DNA of 64,000 bases from Prosopocoilus inquinatus (taxonomy: Eukaryota > Arthropoda > Insecta > Coleoptera > Lucanidae). The notes under the pieces were generated by a model, which ran no database searches, was not told where the DNA came from, and worked only from the letters and a program-made list of their open reading frames with translations. The stretch is taken from the NCBI GenBank assembly GCA_036172665.1, contig CM069877.1, positions 28,421,001-28,485,000 on the forward strand. Reading direction: 5' to 3'. The position numbers were made by a program, and so were the translations under genes. Below are positions 1 through 11,410 of this stretch, piece after piece (within the stretch, counting starts at the first letter, position 1; each line of letters begins with the position of its first letter).

Positions 1-1620
1 ATTCTTTCATCGCATTTGAGTGCACGCTATTATAATTTTTTTTTTCTTCTATTGAAATAACTACAATATAATGTGTTTCTAATCTACCTCTATAATATTA
101 GTTCTAGGTTAGCTTAGTGATATAGGCATTTTTTTCAATTTATATTCTCTTCATTCAATCAAGGTTAAGTTGTAAAGCAGACGAGTGTTTTTATATTTAG
201 GTCTGAACTTCGCCTTGCGATTGTTTTTTCTGTTCCATCGTATATAATTTATACAATTTATTGCACTTGTTGTTGTTACTATTGTACCACTAACACAATA
301 AAGCCAATATTATTATTATTATTATTATTAAAAGAGCACAGAGGACAACGAATCTTGAACTTGAATCTAGAAAAGATTCAAATCATCGACAAACTGAAAG
401 ACTTAATAGAAAATTTGACGTTTCGCAGGGTCAATTTTTTTATCATAACCTGCTAAATGAACTGTACTTTTCTGGTAGATAGGTACAGTTAATTTAAAAA
501 AAATCGGATACAGTTAATTTTTTCTGATTTGTTCGTGTTATTGTGAGTTTTGATGTCAACGTGACAGATGAAATATAACCTGTTTGAAAGATAAGACTTT
601 AGAATTCAAAAGACACAGGTTTATATCGTCAAAAAACTGTAAAATTTCTCTTGGTATTTTCGAAGTACTTTAGTTACATACAATAAATATACATTTTAAA
701 GAAAATAAATATACTTTAATTGTTTGTAAAACCTTGTTACCTGAAATGTTTCGTAATGGTGTAAGTGGAAAAGCATTTCGAGATTAATCTTTTGCGAAGA
801 ACCACAAGTCACTATAGTCACTTGTTTGAAAGATATTTGCATTTGTTTGAAGTACTGCAACAGTGATAATGTTTTAAAAAGTTGAATAATTCTTAAACGG
901 TTTACATTAGGCCATATGTGTGATAATAAAGTCACATTAAAATTGAGCCCGGAATCCGAAAATGTCAAAATATATAGGGTCTTCCATTTAAAATAACGAA
1001 GTAATATAACGTCCAGTCTAAACGGAACACTCTGTATACAGCAAACTAATTTTAAAATATACTCTATATGAAATAATGAAACTCTTTTTTGTAAAATGAC
1101 TAACTAAAGAGGTATGAAAAGAGCCGTCTTAGATGGAACACCCTACATTCATAAAAATTTAAATATCTTGTAAGGTCGCAGGAAGTCGCAAAATCTAATG
1201 GTATGAGCTTAAAACTTAGTGTCGTAGTGTATTAACGTAGCACATTATACAGCGCGATATTGCGAGAGTTTTACGAAATTATCAATAATAGAGTAAAATT
1301 AATAAATTTTCTTTTCCTGCTAAACAGTACATTGGAGCATAGATTTTACGTATCTGGGATAATGTACTTAGACATTCTTTTTTCCGTACACCGTTAATTG
1401 CAATTCAGAAAAATATCAACGGAGAAATTCAAATTTGAAATTTTTTCTGATTTAAAAAAGACATTATTTTTCAGCTATTTATTAAGTGGCTTATTTTTTA
1501 AAGAAATTAAAAAAAAATTTTAAATGTTTTAACATACCACCAAAAGCAACAAATATGTATGAGAAGATTTTCTGAACATGACACTTGAATTTCTGACCGA
1601 TGTCAAAAGCATTACATTAG
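1..1620. other. No gene recognised; AT-rich sequence with ATT microsatellite
   Basis: I see no coding region in this stretch. A pure ATT trinucleotide run occupies 309-330. Around 960-1150 there are two short segments ending in sequence like ggaacac(c/t)ct, which resembles the ends of TA-flanked elements elsewhere in the window, but no pair of matching ends could be assigned. Confidence 0.5.
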
Positions 1621-1628
1621 ATCGTTCC

Positions 1629-1798
1629 ACTGTGCGCCGCCGTCCCGGCAGATTTACCGGATTGGTAGTAATACATTAGGTTATATTCTGGTTTGTTCAC
1701 GAACCGACACGGTAAATTTTCAGAACACGTGGACAAGAGTGAATATAATCTAATGTATTACTATTAATCCGGTAAATTTGCCGGGACGGCGGACGGTG
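1629..1798. repeat. Palindromic MITE, about 170 bp
   Basis: The two halves are inverted copies. The left end near 1632-1685 and the reverse complement of the right end near 1745-1798 share GCCGTCCCGGC, then ATTTACCGGATT, then AGTAATACATTAG. The arms are roughly 55 bp with a few mismatches and the centre is unrelated. It has no coding capacity, as expected of a non-autonomous DNA transposon. I could not fix a target duplication, so the superfamily is unknown. Confidence 0.75.
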
Positions 1799-2337
1799 AA
1801 AATTCTTGTCGTGGACAACCCGCCTAATATCCAGTGGGTTCATACACGGAAAATGAACATCGGCATTAATCTAATCTAATTTAATTTTAGTCAGAGTATG
1901 GAAACTGTCAGCTAAATTAAAACGTGATGCTCGTTCTAAATTACGGAATTAATTTGTGGAGCAATCTCGTCGGCGAGACAAGTTTGAGTAGACGTAATTT
2001 TAGCGCACGCGTCCAGTTTTAGAAAACGAGTCGAAGACGAGTTTTCTAAATGGACAAATGCGCCAAAAAGTCTTATGAGAAGTGTATTTACTAATTTTTT
2101 GTATTTTGGTTCTTAGATATGAAAAAAGCTTAAAGCTCTGCCTTATTTTTTTAAGTGAATGTAGGAAAGTTCTGTTTTGTTGATGGTGAATGATGACATT
2201 GACTGACGTTTAAAATAATTTCAGACAAAATCAGTTCGAAGTTTATGCTTGATTCAAAGAAAAGAATGTCTGTTTTTGAATCAAAACACGTTTGGATCAC
2301 GATTTTGTGAGCGAAAGAAAACATCTTTTATGAAGTA

Positions 2338-3635
2338 CCGTGCCTTCAATTGAATTCCTCATTAAAGTGGGCTATAATTTCACTGTTTTTTTCTCCTAAG
2401 ATTTGCAGCACTTATAGCTGTTCAATTATTTAATTAAACAAATGTCAAATTGACACTTTGTATTTTCAATTAATTCAAAATGTTAGAATTACAGCAGAAA
2501 ATATTTATTGTTGAAAGTTATTTTCAAACCGGTAGAATAGAAAATGGACAGTTAGTTTATTCAATTAATCAGTGTGTGCAGAAGTTTCGACAGCAGTTTC
2601 CTAATTTTGCTATTACTTATGAACAGCTAGTTAAACATATCCATGCCTATGTTCTTAAATTTCGTGAAACAGGGTCACTTGGTTGCAAAACGGGAGAGGA
2701 GCAGCTAAGAAAAGGACTGCAGCCTGCACTGAAGATGTTCGGGATCGAATGGAACACTCTCCCAAGAAATCTATTGCGAAACTTTCACAAGAAATTCAGC
2801 TATCAGTAGGAACATGTCACACTATTCTTAAAAAAGACTTAAAGCTCTATCCATATAAGATTCAAGCAGTGCACGAACTCAGGCCAGCAGATTTTCACAG
2901 AAGAACAGAATATTGTCAGTGGTTTCTTGATAACTTAAACAACGACGACATTCTTGACAAGTGTTTCTTTTCTGATGAGGCCTGGTTTCATCTCTCAGGG
3001 TATTTAAATAAACAGAATATGAGAATATGGTCAGCAGAAACTTCCCATGAATTTGTGGAAACTCCATTACATCCATTAAAAATGGGTGTTTGGCTAGCAG
3101 TGTCAAGAAGGCTTATCATCGGACCAATATTTTTTAACGACTCAGTAACTCCCGAAAGATACCGAAATGAGTTATTAGAACCTTTCGTTAATCAACTACA
3201 TGATGATGAACTTACAGAAGGGTTTTTTCAGCAAGACAACGCTACTGCCCACACAGCTCATCAAACAATGACTTTCCTGCAGCAGTTTTTCGATAATCGG
3301 ATTGTGAATTTTCCTGCAAGGTCTCCGGATCTCACAATTATGGATTACTTCATTTATCCGCACATGAAAAACACAGTGTTTAGAACTACGCGTCACACAA
3401 TCGAAGAACTTCGTGCGGGCATTACAGATGTGTGTGCTAACATAACCCCCGAACACTTAGCACTCCTTAGAATGAGAACACTTTGAGCATCTACTTTAAA
3501 CTTTAATGTTGTGTTTTTATTTGATGTTATGATCAGTACTGACAGTTAATGACAACTGTTTTCTCTTGAATTGTGTCGCCAACTTCATAAAAAAATCACA
3601 GCTTACTTTAATGAGGAATTCAATTGAAGGCACGG
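2338..3635 (+). mobile_element. Tc1/mariner-type transposon, copy 1 (1,298 bp)
   Basis: The element starts CCGTGCCTTCAATTGAATTC at 2338 and ends with the reverse complement at 3635. The terminal inverted repeats match perfectly for 31 bp and imperfectly to about 44 bp. A TA dinucleotide flanks both ends (2336-2337 and 3636-3637), the target duplication expected of this superfamily. A second copy of identical length lies at 40013-41310. The intact ends suggest it could still be mobilised if a working transposase is supplied from elsewhere, although its own gene is frameshifted. Confidence 0.92.
2480..3486 (+). pseudogene. Tc1/mariner-superfamily transposase with DUF4817-type N-terminus, frameshifted
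   Basis: This is the transposase of the surrounding element, which would cut and paste it at TA sites. The start MLELQQKIFIVESYF (2480) resembles the DUF4817 helix-turn-helix found on many insect transposases, and SVGTCHTILKK looks like a second helix-turn-helix. The catalytic acids appear as FSDEAW, QQDNATAH and SPDLTIMDYF, with about 35 residues between the second and third, so the third position is D rather than the usual Tc1 E. The frame changes by -1 near 2690-2705: the first reading frame runs to 2809 and the rest of the protein to 3486 is in another frame. Copy 2 has the same break at the same place. The other frames here are shadows. Confidence 0.88.
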
Positions 3636-3779
3636 TATTTTTGTTATGTTTATGATTTGCGATATCAACAAATAAAGGTAATTTCAAACATCCCTAATTT
3701 GGAAGTATAATCTCAAAAAACAAACGATGAGAAATCCAAACAGTTTTTAATCTAATTGAACAAATTATAAACAAAATTG

Positions 3780-4245
3780 AAACAATACATCTAAACAAGC
3801 GATATTAATTGGTCCTATGCTCTTTTGTTCCATTATAGCGTATTTTACTTAACTTTTTCCTGAAATTGCTCTTCCAATCCAACTTGATTTTTTGGAGGCT
3901 TTTTACATATTTTGTATTCTATTTTACGTAAGGCCCAAAACCTTTCAATTCCTCGAGCTTCAGGAACGTTAGGTGCACTTTTTTCTTCTCAACAAATGCA
4001 ACACTTTGTCCTTTCATATAATTGACCACTTCTGACACATAATGTGACTTTGCCACGTCTGGCCAAAATATAACGTTATTCACGTTATAGTGCTTTTTAC
4101 TAAAAGGAATTAATCGTGACTTATTACTGTCCTCTAAGTACACTCTTTCGTTGATAGAGCCTGTTGAAACAAATGGTTCCGAAACATTTCCCTTTTTATC
4201 GATTGCCAGCCAAATTAAATATTTTTGAGGAAATTGTGTTTTAAA
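3780..4245 (-). pseudogene. Tc1/mariner (maT-like) transposase C-terminal relic
   Basis: On the minus strand the stretch reads through VFWPDVAKSHYV, which matches the second catalytic acid region of maT-like Tc1/mariner transposases (WPD.A..HY), and is followed by a degraded third region. The open part is 3919-4143, and matching residues extend to about 4245 upstream (IWLAIDKKGNVSEPFV) and to about 3780 downstream in shifted frames. Start, N-terminal DNA-binding domain and first catalytic acid are missing. I saw no matching terminal repeats. It lies between transposon copy 1 and a SINE-like segment and is unrelated to the transposase at 2480. Confidence 0.6.
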
Positions 4246-4249
4246 TTAA

Positions 4250-4557
4250 AATTGAAATTCATTTCCAGGAACGTCCTTAGGGTCTTTTTTATCTGCGGTG
4301 TTTTGCTTAACGGGGCCCTAAGTCATAGACTTGTCAGGACCTCAGGAGCGGGAGTGTATTTTTGTGTGTGTGAAAAGTGTTCCATGGCTTTGTTACTTCC
4401 AAACCTCCTCGCCGTTGAAGGGGAAGTAGTGTCGAAATTTCTCCCCAACACTAAAGGGTACCTGAAGTAACAACCCTCGAGAAATATCTCGAGCGGGTCC
4501 GAACCCACGACCTTACGATTGCAAGGCCGCTCCCTTACTACTGGACCGTTCAGGCGT
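4250..4557 (-). repeat. tRNA-like SINE head with body
   Basis: Read on the minus strand from about 4557, the first 70 bases resemble a tRNA: GGTCCAGTAGTAAGGGAGCG is like an A box and GGTTCGGACCC like a B box, with a partial anticodon-like stem between (CCTT/AAGG). This is the RNA polymerase III promoter layout of a tRNA-derived SINE. The following body includes a CTCGAG palindrome pair near 4477-4493. No clear tail or target duplication was found, so the limits are approximate. A decayed real tRNA is less likely because the T stem does not pair. Confidence 0.4.
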
Positions 4558-4559
4558 TT

Positions 4560-5375
4560 AATAATAATAATAAATATATTTTCCAATAGACAGTGCAAGT
4601 GCACAAGAAGTTTAGTTTATTGGCGTAGAAGGCGAATAAACTAAATATTACAAAATAATATCAGCAATAAAAAAACATAGAAATAGAGTACGATAGCTGT
4701 AATGATAACGCTAATGCTAGGGTTAACAACAGGTACATAAGTTTCAACATTAATTATTAGGAGTTTCGTGAACCTTTTTTTATTCATTTGCACTTGATTT
4801 CCGGTATATTATTATATTATATATATTTGATTTTACCCGGGCCTTAATCCATAATTTATTCACTTTAATATCACCACACTAAAGAATTAATAGGTAGCAC
4901 CGTGAGCGTTCGGAACGTGCACGCAACTGCGAGAAATATTTTAATGTTACCTCATGCTGAATGATTAAACACCGTTCTCTCTCACGTATTGATGTTTGAA
5001 TCCCTCTTTTAGGTGTTGCTCTCGCATTTGATCTCACGCTTTCATTCACACGGTCGAGTCCTCTCATGGCGTCACCTAATACACCGGGTGTTTGCGAAAT
5101 AAGGGCAGAAATGTAAACCTCTAATAGATCACTATAAATGGGAACGATTGAACTTTTAACGCATTTCAAACAGAAAACAGAAGTGCATTCGAGCAGTAAC
5201 CTTTGCCGAAGTCGAGAGGCTAATAAAATCGAAATCGAAAGAATTTGCTTCTTTTTTTTATAATTATGACACACAGTTTATTGCTCCATATTCTTTGGGA
5301 GCAACACTTTTGTGAAAAGTGATTGAACGAATTAAAGCTAAATATGATTACTATCTACACAGTATTATTACTTAT
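4560..5375. other. No gene recognised
   Basis: Only short open frames are present and none looks like a known protein. Around 5085-5160 a fragment resembling the start of the 890-bp TA element at 34681 is visible (GGGTGTTTGCG, then a match to the segment around CAACGATTGAAC). Confidence 0.4.
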
Positions 5376-5985
5376 TAAAATACCACAATTCATGAACGGT
5401 GAGACAATAGCATTTTAGAGGGGTGTATTCATAATGCCGAAAGTAACGAGTAAAGAATACTTTGTAACGGGTACCGAAATCTAAAGTAACGAATATATGC
5501 GATTACAAACTTTTTCGTTACTTTTACTTTTATTAAAAAGCCGCAATTTACGAACGGCGAGAGAACAGCATTTCAGAGGAGTGTATTTATAATGCCGTCG
5601 ACAGTTTTTGCGTTAATTCTGACATGCACACAAACACAAGAACCGCTTTTTCGCCGAGCTCGTTTGTGTGTCGCTAATGATGGACGCCACGTCGAACAAT
5701 TGTTATAAACATTTCTGAATGTCTAATAGTGAATATTCGTTTGAATGTGATCCTTCACACAGATGATATTCGGTGAGTGTGTCTTACGTATTAGTCATTC
5801 CCGCGACGTTTACTATCTACGATCAGAGAATAAGTTCCGTAAGTTTTTTTTTGTTATTTCATGAACGCCGAATAAGGGACGGTTACAGGAATTCTCTCTC
5901 TATTTTGTTATACGAATTCTTTGTGTATTTTTTAGTGTTGTTTGTGCTGTCGACGTATTGTGGTTAAAAAATTTCCACTTATTTT
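5376..5985 (+). repeat. Dispersed repeat, inverted partner at 20585-21020
   Basis: About 430 bp (roughly 5536-5967) matches the reverse complement of 20585-21020 with many small differences. Shared blocks include TTCGCCGAGCTCGTTTGTGT, GGACGCCACGTC and GACGTTTACTATCTACGATC. The left side contains an extra sub-repeat: a 60-bp segment at about 5378 recurs at about 5540 (acggtgagacaatagcattt versus acggcgagagaacagcattt). Both copies keep a gtaagt 5' splice-donor-like motif near 5838 at the same position. The reading frame at 5773-5967 is not conserved as protein. It may be the 5' region of an unidentified retroelement. Confidence 0.7.
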
Positions 5986-6239
5986 GCAAACAGCCTGTAT
6001 TTCTTCGCTTTTTTCTTGATTAGTCCAATGCGAAATTATACTCTTAATAACTTTTCTTCGCCTTTCTTCTTACAGAAAATGAATTCTTGCAACTTTTTGG
6101 CAATAATTCTACAGAATTTTTTTTTTGACGGCGTCCTTGTTTAACGGATAAAATTTTAATTTATACCGCCTGTATTATAAAATGCAACACTTTGATAATG
6201 TTGAAATTGATAATTATGTGAAAAGAAAGTTTAAAATTT

Positions 6240-6850
6240 TTTGCAAATTTTTATTTTTGTTGTAGATTAACAAAATATATATCATGATTCTGAAGTGGAA
6301 ATAAAACTAACTTATGGTCGTACAATATCAGAAGCAATAATCACTGGTGTTCTAGAAGCCTACCCTTTAAAATTGATTTATAATTAGCTGAGAGAAATTT
6401 CCTACGTTGGTGTATATACGGATGCAAGCAGCCACCGTTCAATCAAAATGTTCCCCATATTAATTCAGTATTCTGACTGTCAAACCAGAATGCAAATGAA
6501 AGTTGTCGATTTGCAGAGCACAGATGGAGAAAATGTTTCAAAATGGTTTCAAAAGTGCTGGTATCCAACTTGTAAAAATTAGAGTTCACAGAAAAGTGTA
6601 TTTCATTTTCGGGCGAGAGTTATGTTATAAAATTTTCTACCTTCTTGAAAAAGAAGTAGAAATTAGGGATGAATTGCAGAGAAACTTCACCCATAAGAAG
6701 TGGGTTAAATACTTTTCGTCTTGCAAATCCTCAGAAAAATATTCTGAATTTATCAAAATATGCCAGTTTTTTAATGCGTTTACGGCACATAATGCGAATG
6801 TATATTTGCTGTATGAAGTCGTGTATTCTTTAACGCCGTGAAGACGTAAA
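6240..6850 (+). pseudogene. Possible hAT-like transposase relic
   Basis: One frame around 6395-6540 reads YTDASSHRSIKMFPILIQYSD and continues with a weakly similar MKVVDLQSTDGENVSKW. This resembles the D[GA]S.H...K..PI.IRYF block of hAT-family proteins with a DUF4371-like domain. The longest uninterrupted frame (6503-6841, 112 residues) is in a different phase, so the relic is shifted there. No terminal repeats were found. The resemblance is from memory of the family and covers only about 50 residues. Confidence 0.35.
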
Positions 6851-7570
6851 CGAGGACAGACAAGCTGGCATAGTCATACGTGTTTCAAACAAAAATATTA
6901 GCAAGTATTGTTAGATATATTTTAATTGAATAAAAATAAAAAGAATTTATAATTTAAGAAATTACAGTTTCGCCTAAAAAGTATAGAATTTTATTTTCAG
7001 TAACGTAAATAATAAACAAAGCCGAGGAATGCAGAGCACGCTCAAGGAAAGAACACAATCTGTTTTGGTATAGTTAAACGATACGGTCGCTAAATAAGTA
7101 TTTTCGGTATCAATAAATAATAATGCGTAAAATGCTTAAACGTGCTTGCTGGTACGCGTAACGTTTAAAGACCGTACGGACGGGGTTTGGGAAACCACTT
7201 TTTACAAACATTACAAATTTTAAATATAAAAATCTATTAAACAAAATGCCAAAGAATAGATTAAACAAAATGTGAAATTCATTTTCATTTAGTAGAATTT
7301 TAATACAAAAATAGAATAATCAAAACATGAAGTTTCTTTTAAAATACAATTCCATACTAAAATGACTCCAGACTATGCGGGAAAATGAATTAATCTTTAA
7401 ACTCGTTGTAAACGTTGACTTTTCGAAACACAGTTAAATAAAATAAAAAATTATTCGGTTACTATTAAATTAATTACCAGAAAAAAAAAACAAACACCCG
7501 TGAAGTATAATAACTTCTCGCGAAATTAAGTTCAAACTGAAGAAAATTGACTGATTAAAAAAATAATGTA
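6850..7570. other. No gene recognised
   Basis: The sequence is AT-rich with poly-A tracts and has no coding region or clear repeat that I can support. Confidence 0.4.
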
Positions 7571-8060
7571 GAACTTTTAACGAGGACCACTAATTAGATG
7601 ACTCGGAGGAACGCACCAGATTTTTTCATCTGAGCCTATGCAAACCTTTTCATGCATTTTCCTCCCACTTAAGTGGGGCATTAGATGGAGTCCTTGTTAA
7701 ACAATAACACTCTGAATGAAAAGAATTAATTGGATTGCATATCGCAGCTTCTGGAACCCCCGGCAGATGAACATTACATAAGGCAACGTTCCGAGTGCAA
7801 AAATTCAGCGAATTCGGAAGTCACGGTGAGCGATATATTAAGGTGATGTAACGACAACACTCCGCCGTATGTTCACATAGGCATCCCACTTATTAATCTT
7901 ATACCATGATTCCAACTCCGTCATCTAACCTCGATCTTATTACATGTTATGAATCATTGCAATAGATAGATTAATTTAATCGCAGTATTTAATTTTTATA
8001 AAATAATAATGCATTTCGGCATACCGAATCTTTACAAACGCATTGCTCGCGGTTCGTGTG
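7570..8060. promoter_or_regulatory. Candidate cis-regulatory region with homeodomain-type sites
   Basis: This stretch has no repeat partner in the window and a more balanced composition than its surroundings. It contains ACTAATTAGATG (7588), a palindrome CCCACTTAAGTGGGG near 7665 of the kind bound by NK-2 class homeodomains (core CACTTAA), octamer-like ATGCAAA and ATGCATTTT, and AATTAATTGGATT near 7725. Site clusters like this are typical of insect enhancers, but such short motifs also occur by chance. No promoter or exon was identified. Confidence 0.25.
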
Positions 8061-8416
8061 CGTTTATAGTCGGTTGGATTGTATTATATACAGGTGTGTT
8101 CAGGAAATTTTCCGCGCCACGTCGAAAAGATCAGAAACTTAGTACGCTTTAGAGATAAGTTATTTGTTGTAGTAAATTGCATGTTATGTAGAAAATTGGT
8201 TTGATCTATTTCTTGCATGGTATGAATGAGCAATTCCCCTGAGTGTAGGCTCGGCAGGGCGTGGCAGGTGCTATATCACTTGACCGCTGACTAGCTGGAC
8301 TATGTTGGCGGGGGTGGCTTTGGTGATGTCTGAGACGTCAGGGGCGTCGTGCATGTATGACCGCCCTTAAAGGGGGATCGTACTAATAAGGTTTAAAAAC
8401 GCAGTCGAGAGTGAAC

Positions 8417-8865
8417 GACGTAATGTTCACGGTCCAAGGTGATCTCTTGGGGACCCGATATACGGTCGGCCCTCAGGAATCGTCACCAGTTTTACGTATC
8501 AAGTGGAGGTGGAATGATGGGAGCCACCGTGCTGAGATGCCAGACACTTTGATAGAAAAATAGATTGGTGGTAGAGAATCTACTGGTCGGATAGTACCAA
8601 GAGGTAGGGTGTATTTGCATGTAAAAATGAGGTTAAATGTTTTTGTGGAAGAGCATACGAAAGAGCAACTGAAATGAGTTCGAAAGGCTCGAGATTGGTG
8701 CGATTAGGAGAGATGGTGGATGCACTAGTTTGAATTGTAAATAGGTCAAAAGGGTTGGTTCATCAAGTGCAGACTGTAGTGACCAGGGGATCTCCGGTGA
8801 GTAAATAACTGTTGATTCTTACATATGATTGTAAACACGTTATTGTTGTATGAACGCACCATATA
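8417..8865 (+). repeat. Dispersed 450-bp repeat, copy 1
   Basis: The segment from GTTCACGGTCCAAGGTGATC (8432) to about 8865 matches 50868-52390 in the same orientation once the 1,041-bp insertion in the latter is removed. Shared landmarks are CGGATAGTACCAAG, TTTGAATTGTAAATAG, AAGTGCAGACTGT and CTTACATATG.TTGTAAACAC. It is richer in GC than its neighbours. It has no recognisable protein or terminal repeat. This intact copy shows where the hammerhead-bearing element entered copy 2. Confidence 0.75.
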
Positions 8866-8869
8866 CATA

Positions 8870-10200
8870 AATATTTTACCTGAAATTATTAAAAGTTAAA
8901 AAAATATCTTCAACTCGAAGATTCTTCGTACACAACAGTCATATCGTTTCTTCGGAAATCGTTTTAACTAATACAGAACACGACAATCCATTTAGCTTTA
9001 AGAAAATCATTTCTGATTTTAATTGCACTTATTAATATCCAGGATTGAAATTTGAAAACTTAATTCTTCATACTAAAGTAAAATTAAAATAAAGATCTCT
9101 TTCGTAGTTGCTTTTATGTTCTTAAATGCAACAACGTAATTTTGTCGGTTTCAAGTTCTGTTTACCCAAAAACGCATTTGAACTGCATCTTTGATCGATT
9201 TTACTTTCAAGAACGCATACATGAAATGGAAGTTGCTTGTATGGGCAACTGCAGTCGAGTGTCTCCTCCAATTCGTCTCTAGAAATTTCTCCGAAGATTT
9301 TTTTAATAGGTCTCCGCCTAAATACGAGATGAAAGTAATTGCATCCTTAAACTCTATCAAAATATTTACCGTAACCGATTGGTTTATGTATCCGGTTCCA
9401 GATGTGCGCGTCTATTTTTAATTTTACCTGCTGATGCACAAACGCCGCACCTTTTTCAATTACGCCCGAAACGCGGTCGCTCTCAACATGGAATTGTCGA
9501 GCATGACGTATGCCTGAGTTGTTTACTAATTTCGTCTGTCTTAATTAACACGAGGAAGAATCGCCGAAATACTTTCAAGATGTTTACCAAGAAAACATCG
9601 GTCAACCCGACAGAATCAGCAGGGTCTATCAGATGAATTTTTACTTGTATTGAAATTTTCTTAGTTATCCTGAGTAATAATAAAGAACAATTTAATAATA
9701 ATAGTGATTTGTAAGTGCAATTTTACTGAAATTATGTAATATTCACGTATTGCAGGTATTATTATAAAAAAAATCTGGCATCGGATGAGACATGTTGCAA
9801 TATCCTGTTTAGTCACCACGTTGCTTTCAAGCTTTGGTATTATTAGTCAGTCTGTAAACCTTTAAGCCAATTTTTCTAAAATTTCCTACTGAATGAGGGG
9901 ATAAATAGAATTAGAACAGAATCCTATTTTTTAACTATCCAAAAACTAATAGAAATTAGAGATATTCTATTCAAGCAACGGTAGACCTCAATTTCCAGAA
10001 TTATGGTCATATATCAAGAAGAGAGTGGCCAACCTTAAATAAGAACACACGAAAACATTTATGTTAATCTGATTGTAATTGAATTTGAATTCGATTCACA
10101 AGAAGAGTCAACCCTTTCATATAGTGTATGTCAACGGATTTTAAGTAGTTTAATTTTTGTTTTATAAATTAGTTTTTGCAACCATTTAAATGTACATACT
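8870..10200. other. No gene recognised
   Basis: Several overlapping short frames lie on both strands between 9151 and 9636. None resembles a known protein and they are mutual shadows. No repeat partner was found in the window. Confidence 0.4.
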
Positions 10201-10204
10201 GACC

Positions 10205-10760
10205 TACTTATTTACTTAATCCTTGTACCCAGGTACCCTTCCGGGTGTAGGGCATGTAGAGTGGAGTTGAGTTTTGAGTTTTTTAGTATTCTTGTCCAAC
10301 TCTCCCTCCATTTCTTTGTATCCTGTGTTATCAGCTTTGCCTCTTTTCACTTCATATCTCTTAATCGTTGCTGCTCCTACAACCTTCAATTATCGTCTTC
10401 TAAATCTATCTCTGGATTTTTTGATGTTCTAGCTTCAAACATCTCTTTTATTATTCTACCTTCTGATATTCCACTTAGTAGCCGAACCATCTCAATTGTC
10501 CTTCTTCTATTTGTCTTCTGTCGATCTTAGCTTTAAGCTCTCCCATTTCTTTATATCCTGCATTATCAGCTTTGCCTCTTCCACTTCATATCTCTTAATC
10601 GTTGCTGCTCTTACAACATCCAACCAACGTCTTCCAAGTCTACCTCTGGATTTCTTGATGTTCTAGCTTCAAACATCTGGCTCATTATTCTTCTGACATT
10701 CCGTTTATGTGCCGAACCATCTCAATTCTCCTTCTTCTATATTTTCTTCTGTCGGCTTTA
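10205..10760 (-). pseudogene. LINE ORF2 3' end, internally duplicated
   Basis: On the minus strand the sequence encodes fragments like RRQIEEGQLRWFG, which matches the R.LRWFGH motif near the C-terminus of many non-LTR retrotransposon polymerases. A 245-bp block is present twice in tandem (about 10296-10510 and 10540-10755), sharing TATCAGCTTTGCCTCTT and ATGTTCTAGCTTCAAACATC. Downstream on the minus strand, GGGTACAAGGATTAAGTAAATAAGTAG near 10200-10230 looks like a LINE 3' terminus with an AAGT-type tail. Frameshifts and stops break every copy. Reading frames on the plus strand here are antisense shadows. Confidence 0.6.
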
Positions 10761-11280
10761 GCTTCAAGCTCTCTCTGTGTGTTATGTCTACCCTTATTTT
10801 GTTATCAATTCGCTTTAGAAGTCTCATTTCCGCTGCATTTCATTTTTTTTTACCTTCTCTGTCATAGTTCATGTTTCTGCTCGATAGGTGAATATAGGTT
10901 TTACTACTGTTTGGTATAATTGGTTTTCCCATAAATGTACTTTTAATACTGTTATGTAATCTTTTTCCTACTGTTACATTTAATTTTCGCATTGATCGTT
11001 CCGGTCGGGTAGGCTTTCCTTTGTGCATGCATGTGAGCGAATTTTGGTTGTCGTTATTAACGCCTGTCCCGATGACAGGTGATACTGTGGTGTGTGCTTA
11101 ATTTTTGGTCCTTCGACGGCGAGCGCAAGCAAACTGCTAGCTGTTGGTAGATTTGTTGATGGACCTGTGAACCTATCGATGTGTTCGGATTCCAGCCACT
11201 TCGTTGTTGTGTGTCATTAGTCTTGGAATTAACCCATGACCGTTAAGCACTATTCTCACTATCGTGCAACCGGCTTGCAA

Positions 11281-11410
11281 CGCACGGGCTCGGAACGGGC
11301 TCTGCACATGCCCGGCAAATAATGTAACTTATGAATTCAAATGCATTTGAATTCATATGTTACATTATTTGCCGAGCACCTGCACAGTACGTGCCAAGCC
11401 CGTACAATGC
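11281..11410. repeat. Near-perfect palindromic MITE
   Basis: The centre of symmetry lies at about 11343. CGGCAAATAATGTAAC followed by ATGAATTCAAATG on the left is mirrored by CATTTGAATTCAT and GTTACATTATTTGCCG on the right, giving arms of about 31 bp with one or two mismatches. Weaker symmetry (CGGGCT, TGCAC) continues to about 11290 and 11405. There is essentially no loop, so a transcript would form a long hairpin. Confidence 0.75.

Noticed and set aside
2879..3456. Minus-strand frames inside transposon copy 1 (also 40554-41130 in copy 2)
   Set aside because: They are complements of the conserved transposase and are repeated only because the transposon is.
4488..4557. A functional tRNA gene on the minus strand
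   Set aside because: The T stem and the anticodon stem do not pair properly and there is no clear acceptor stem, so SINE-type promoter remnants are a better reading.
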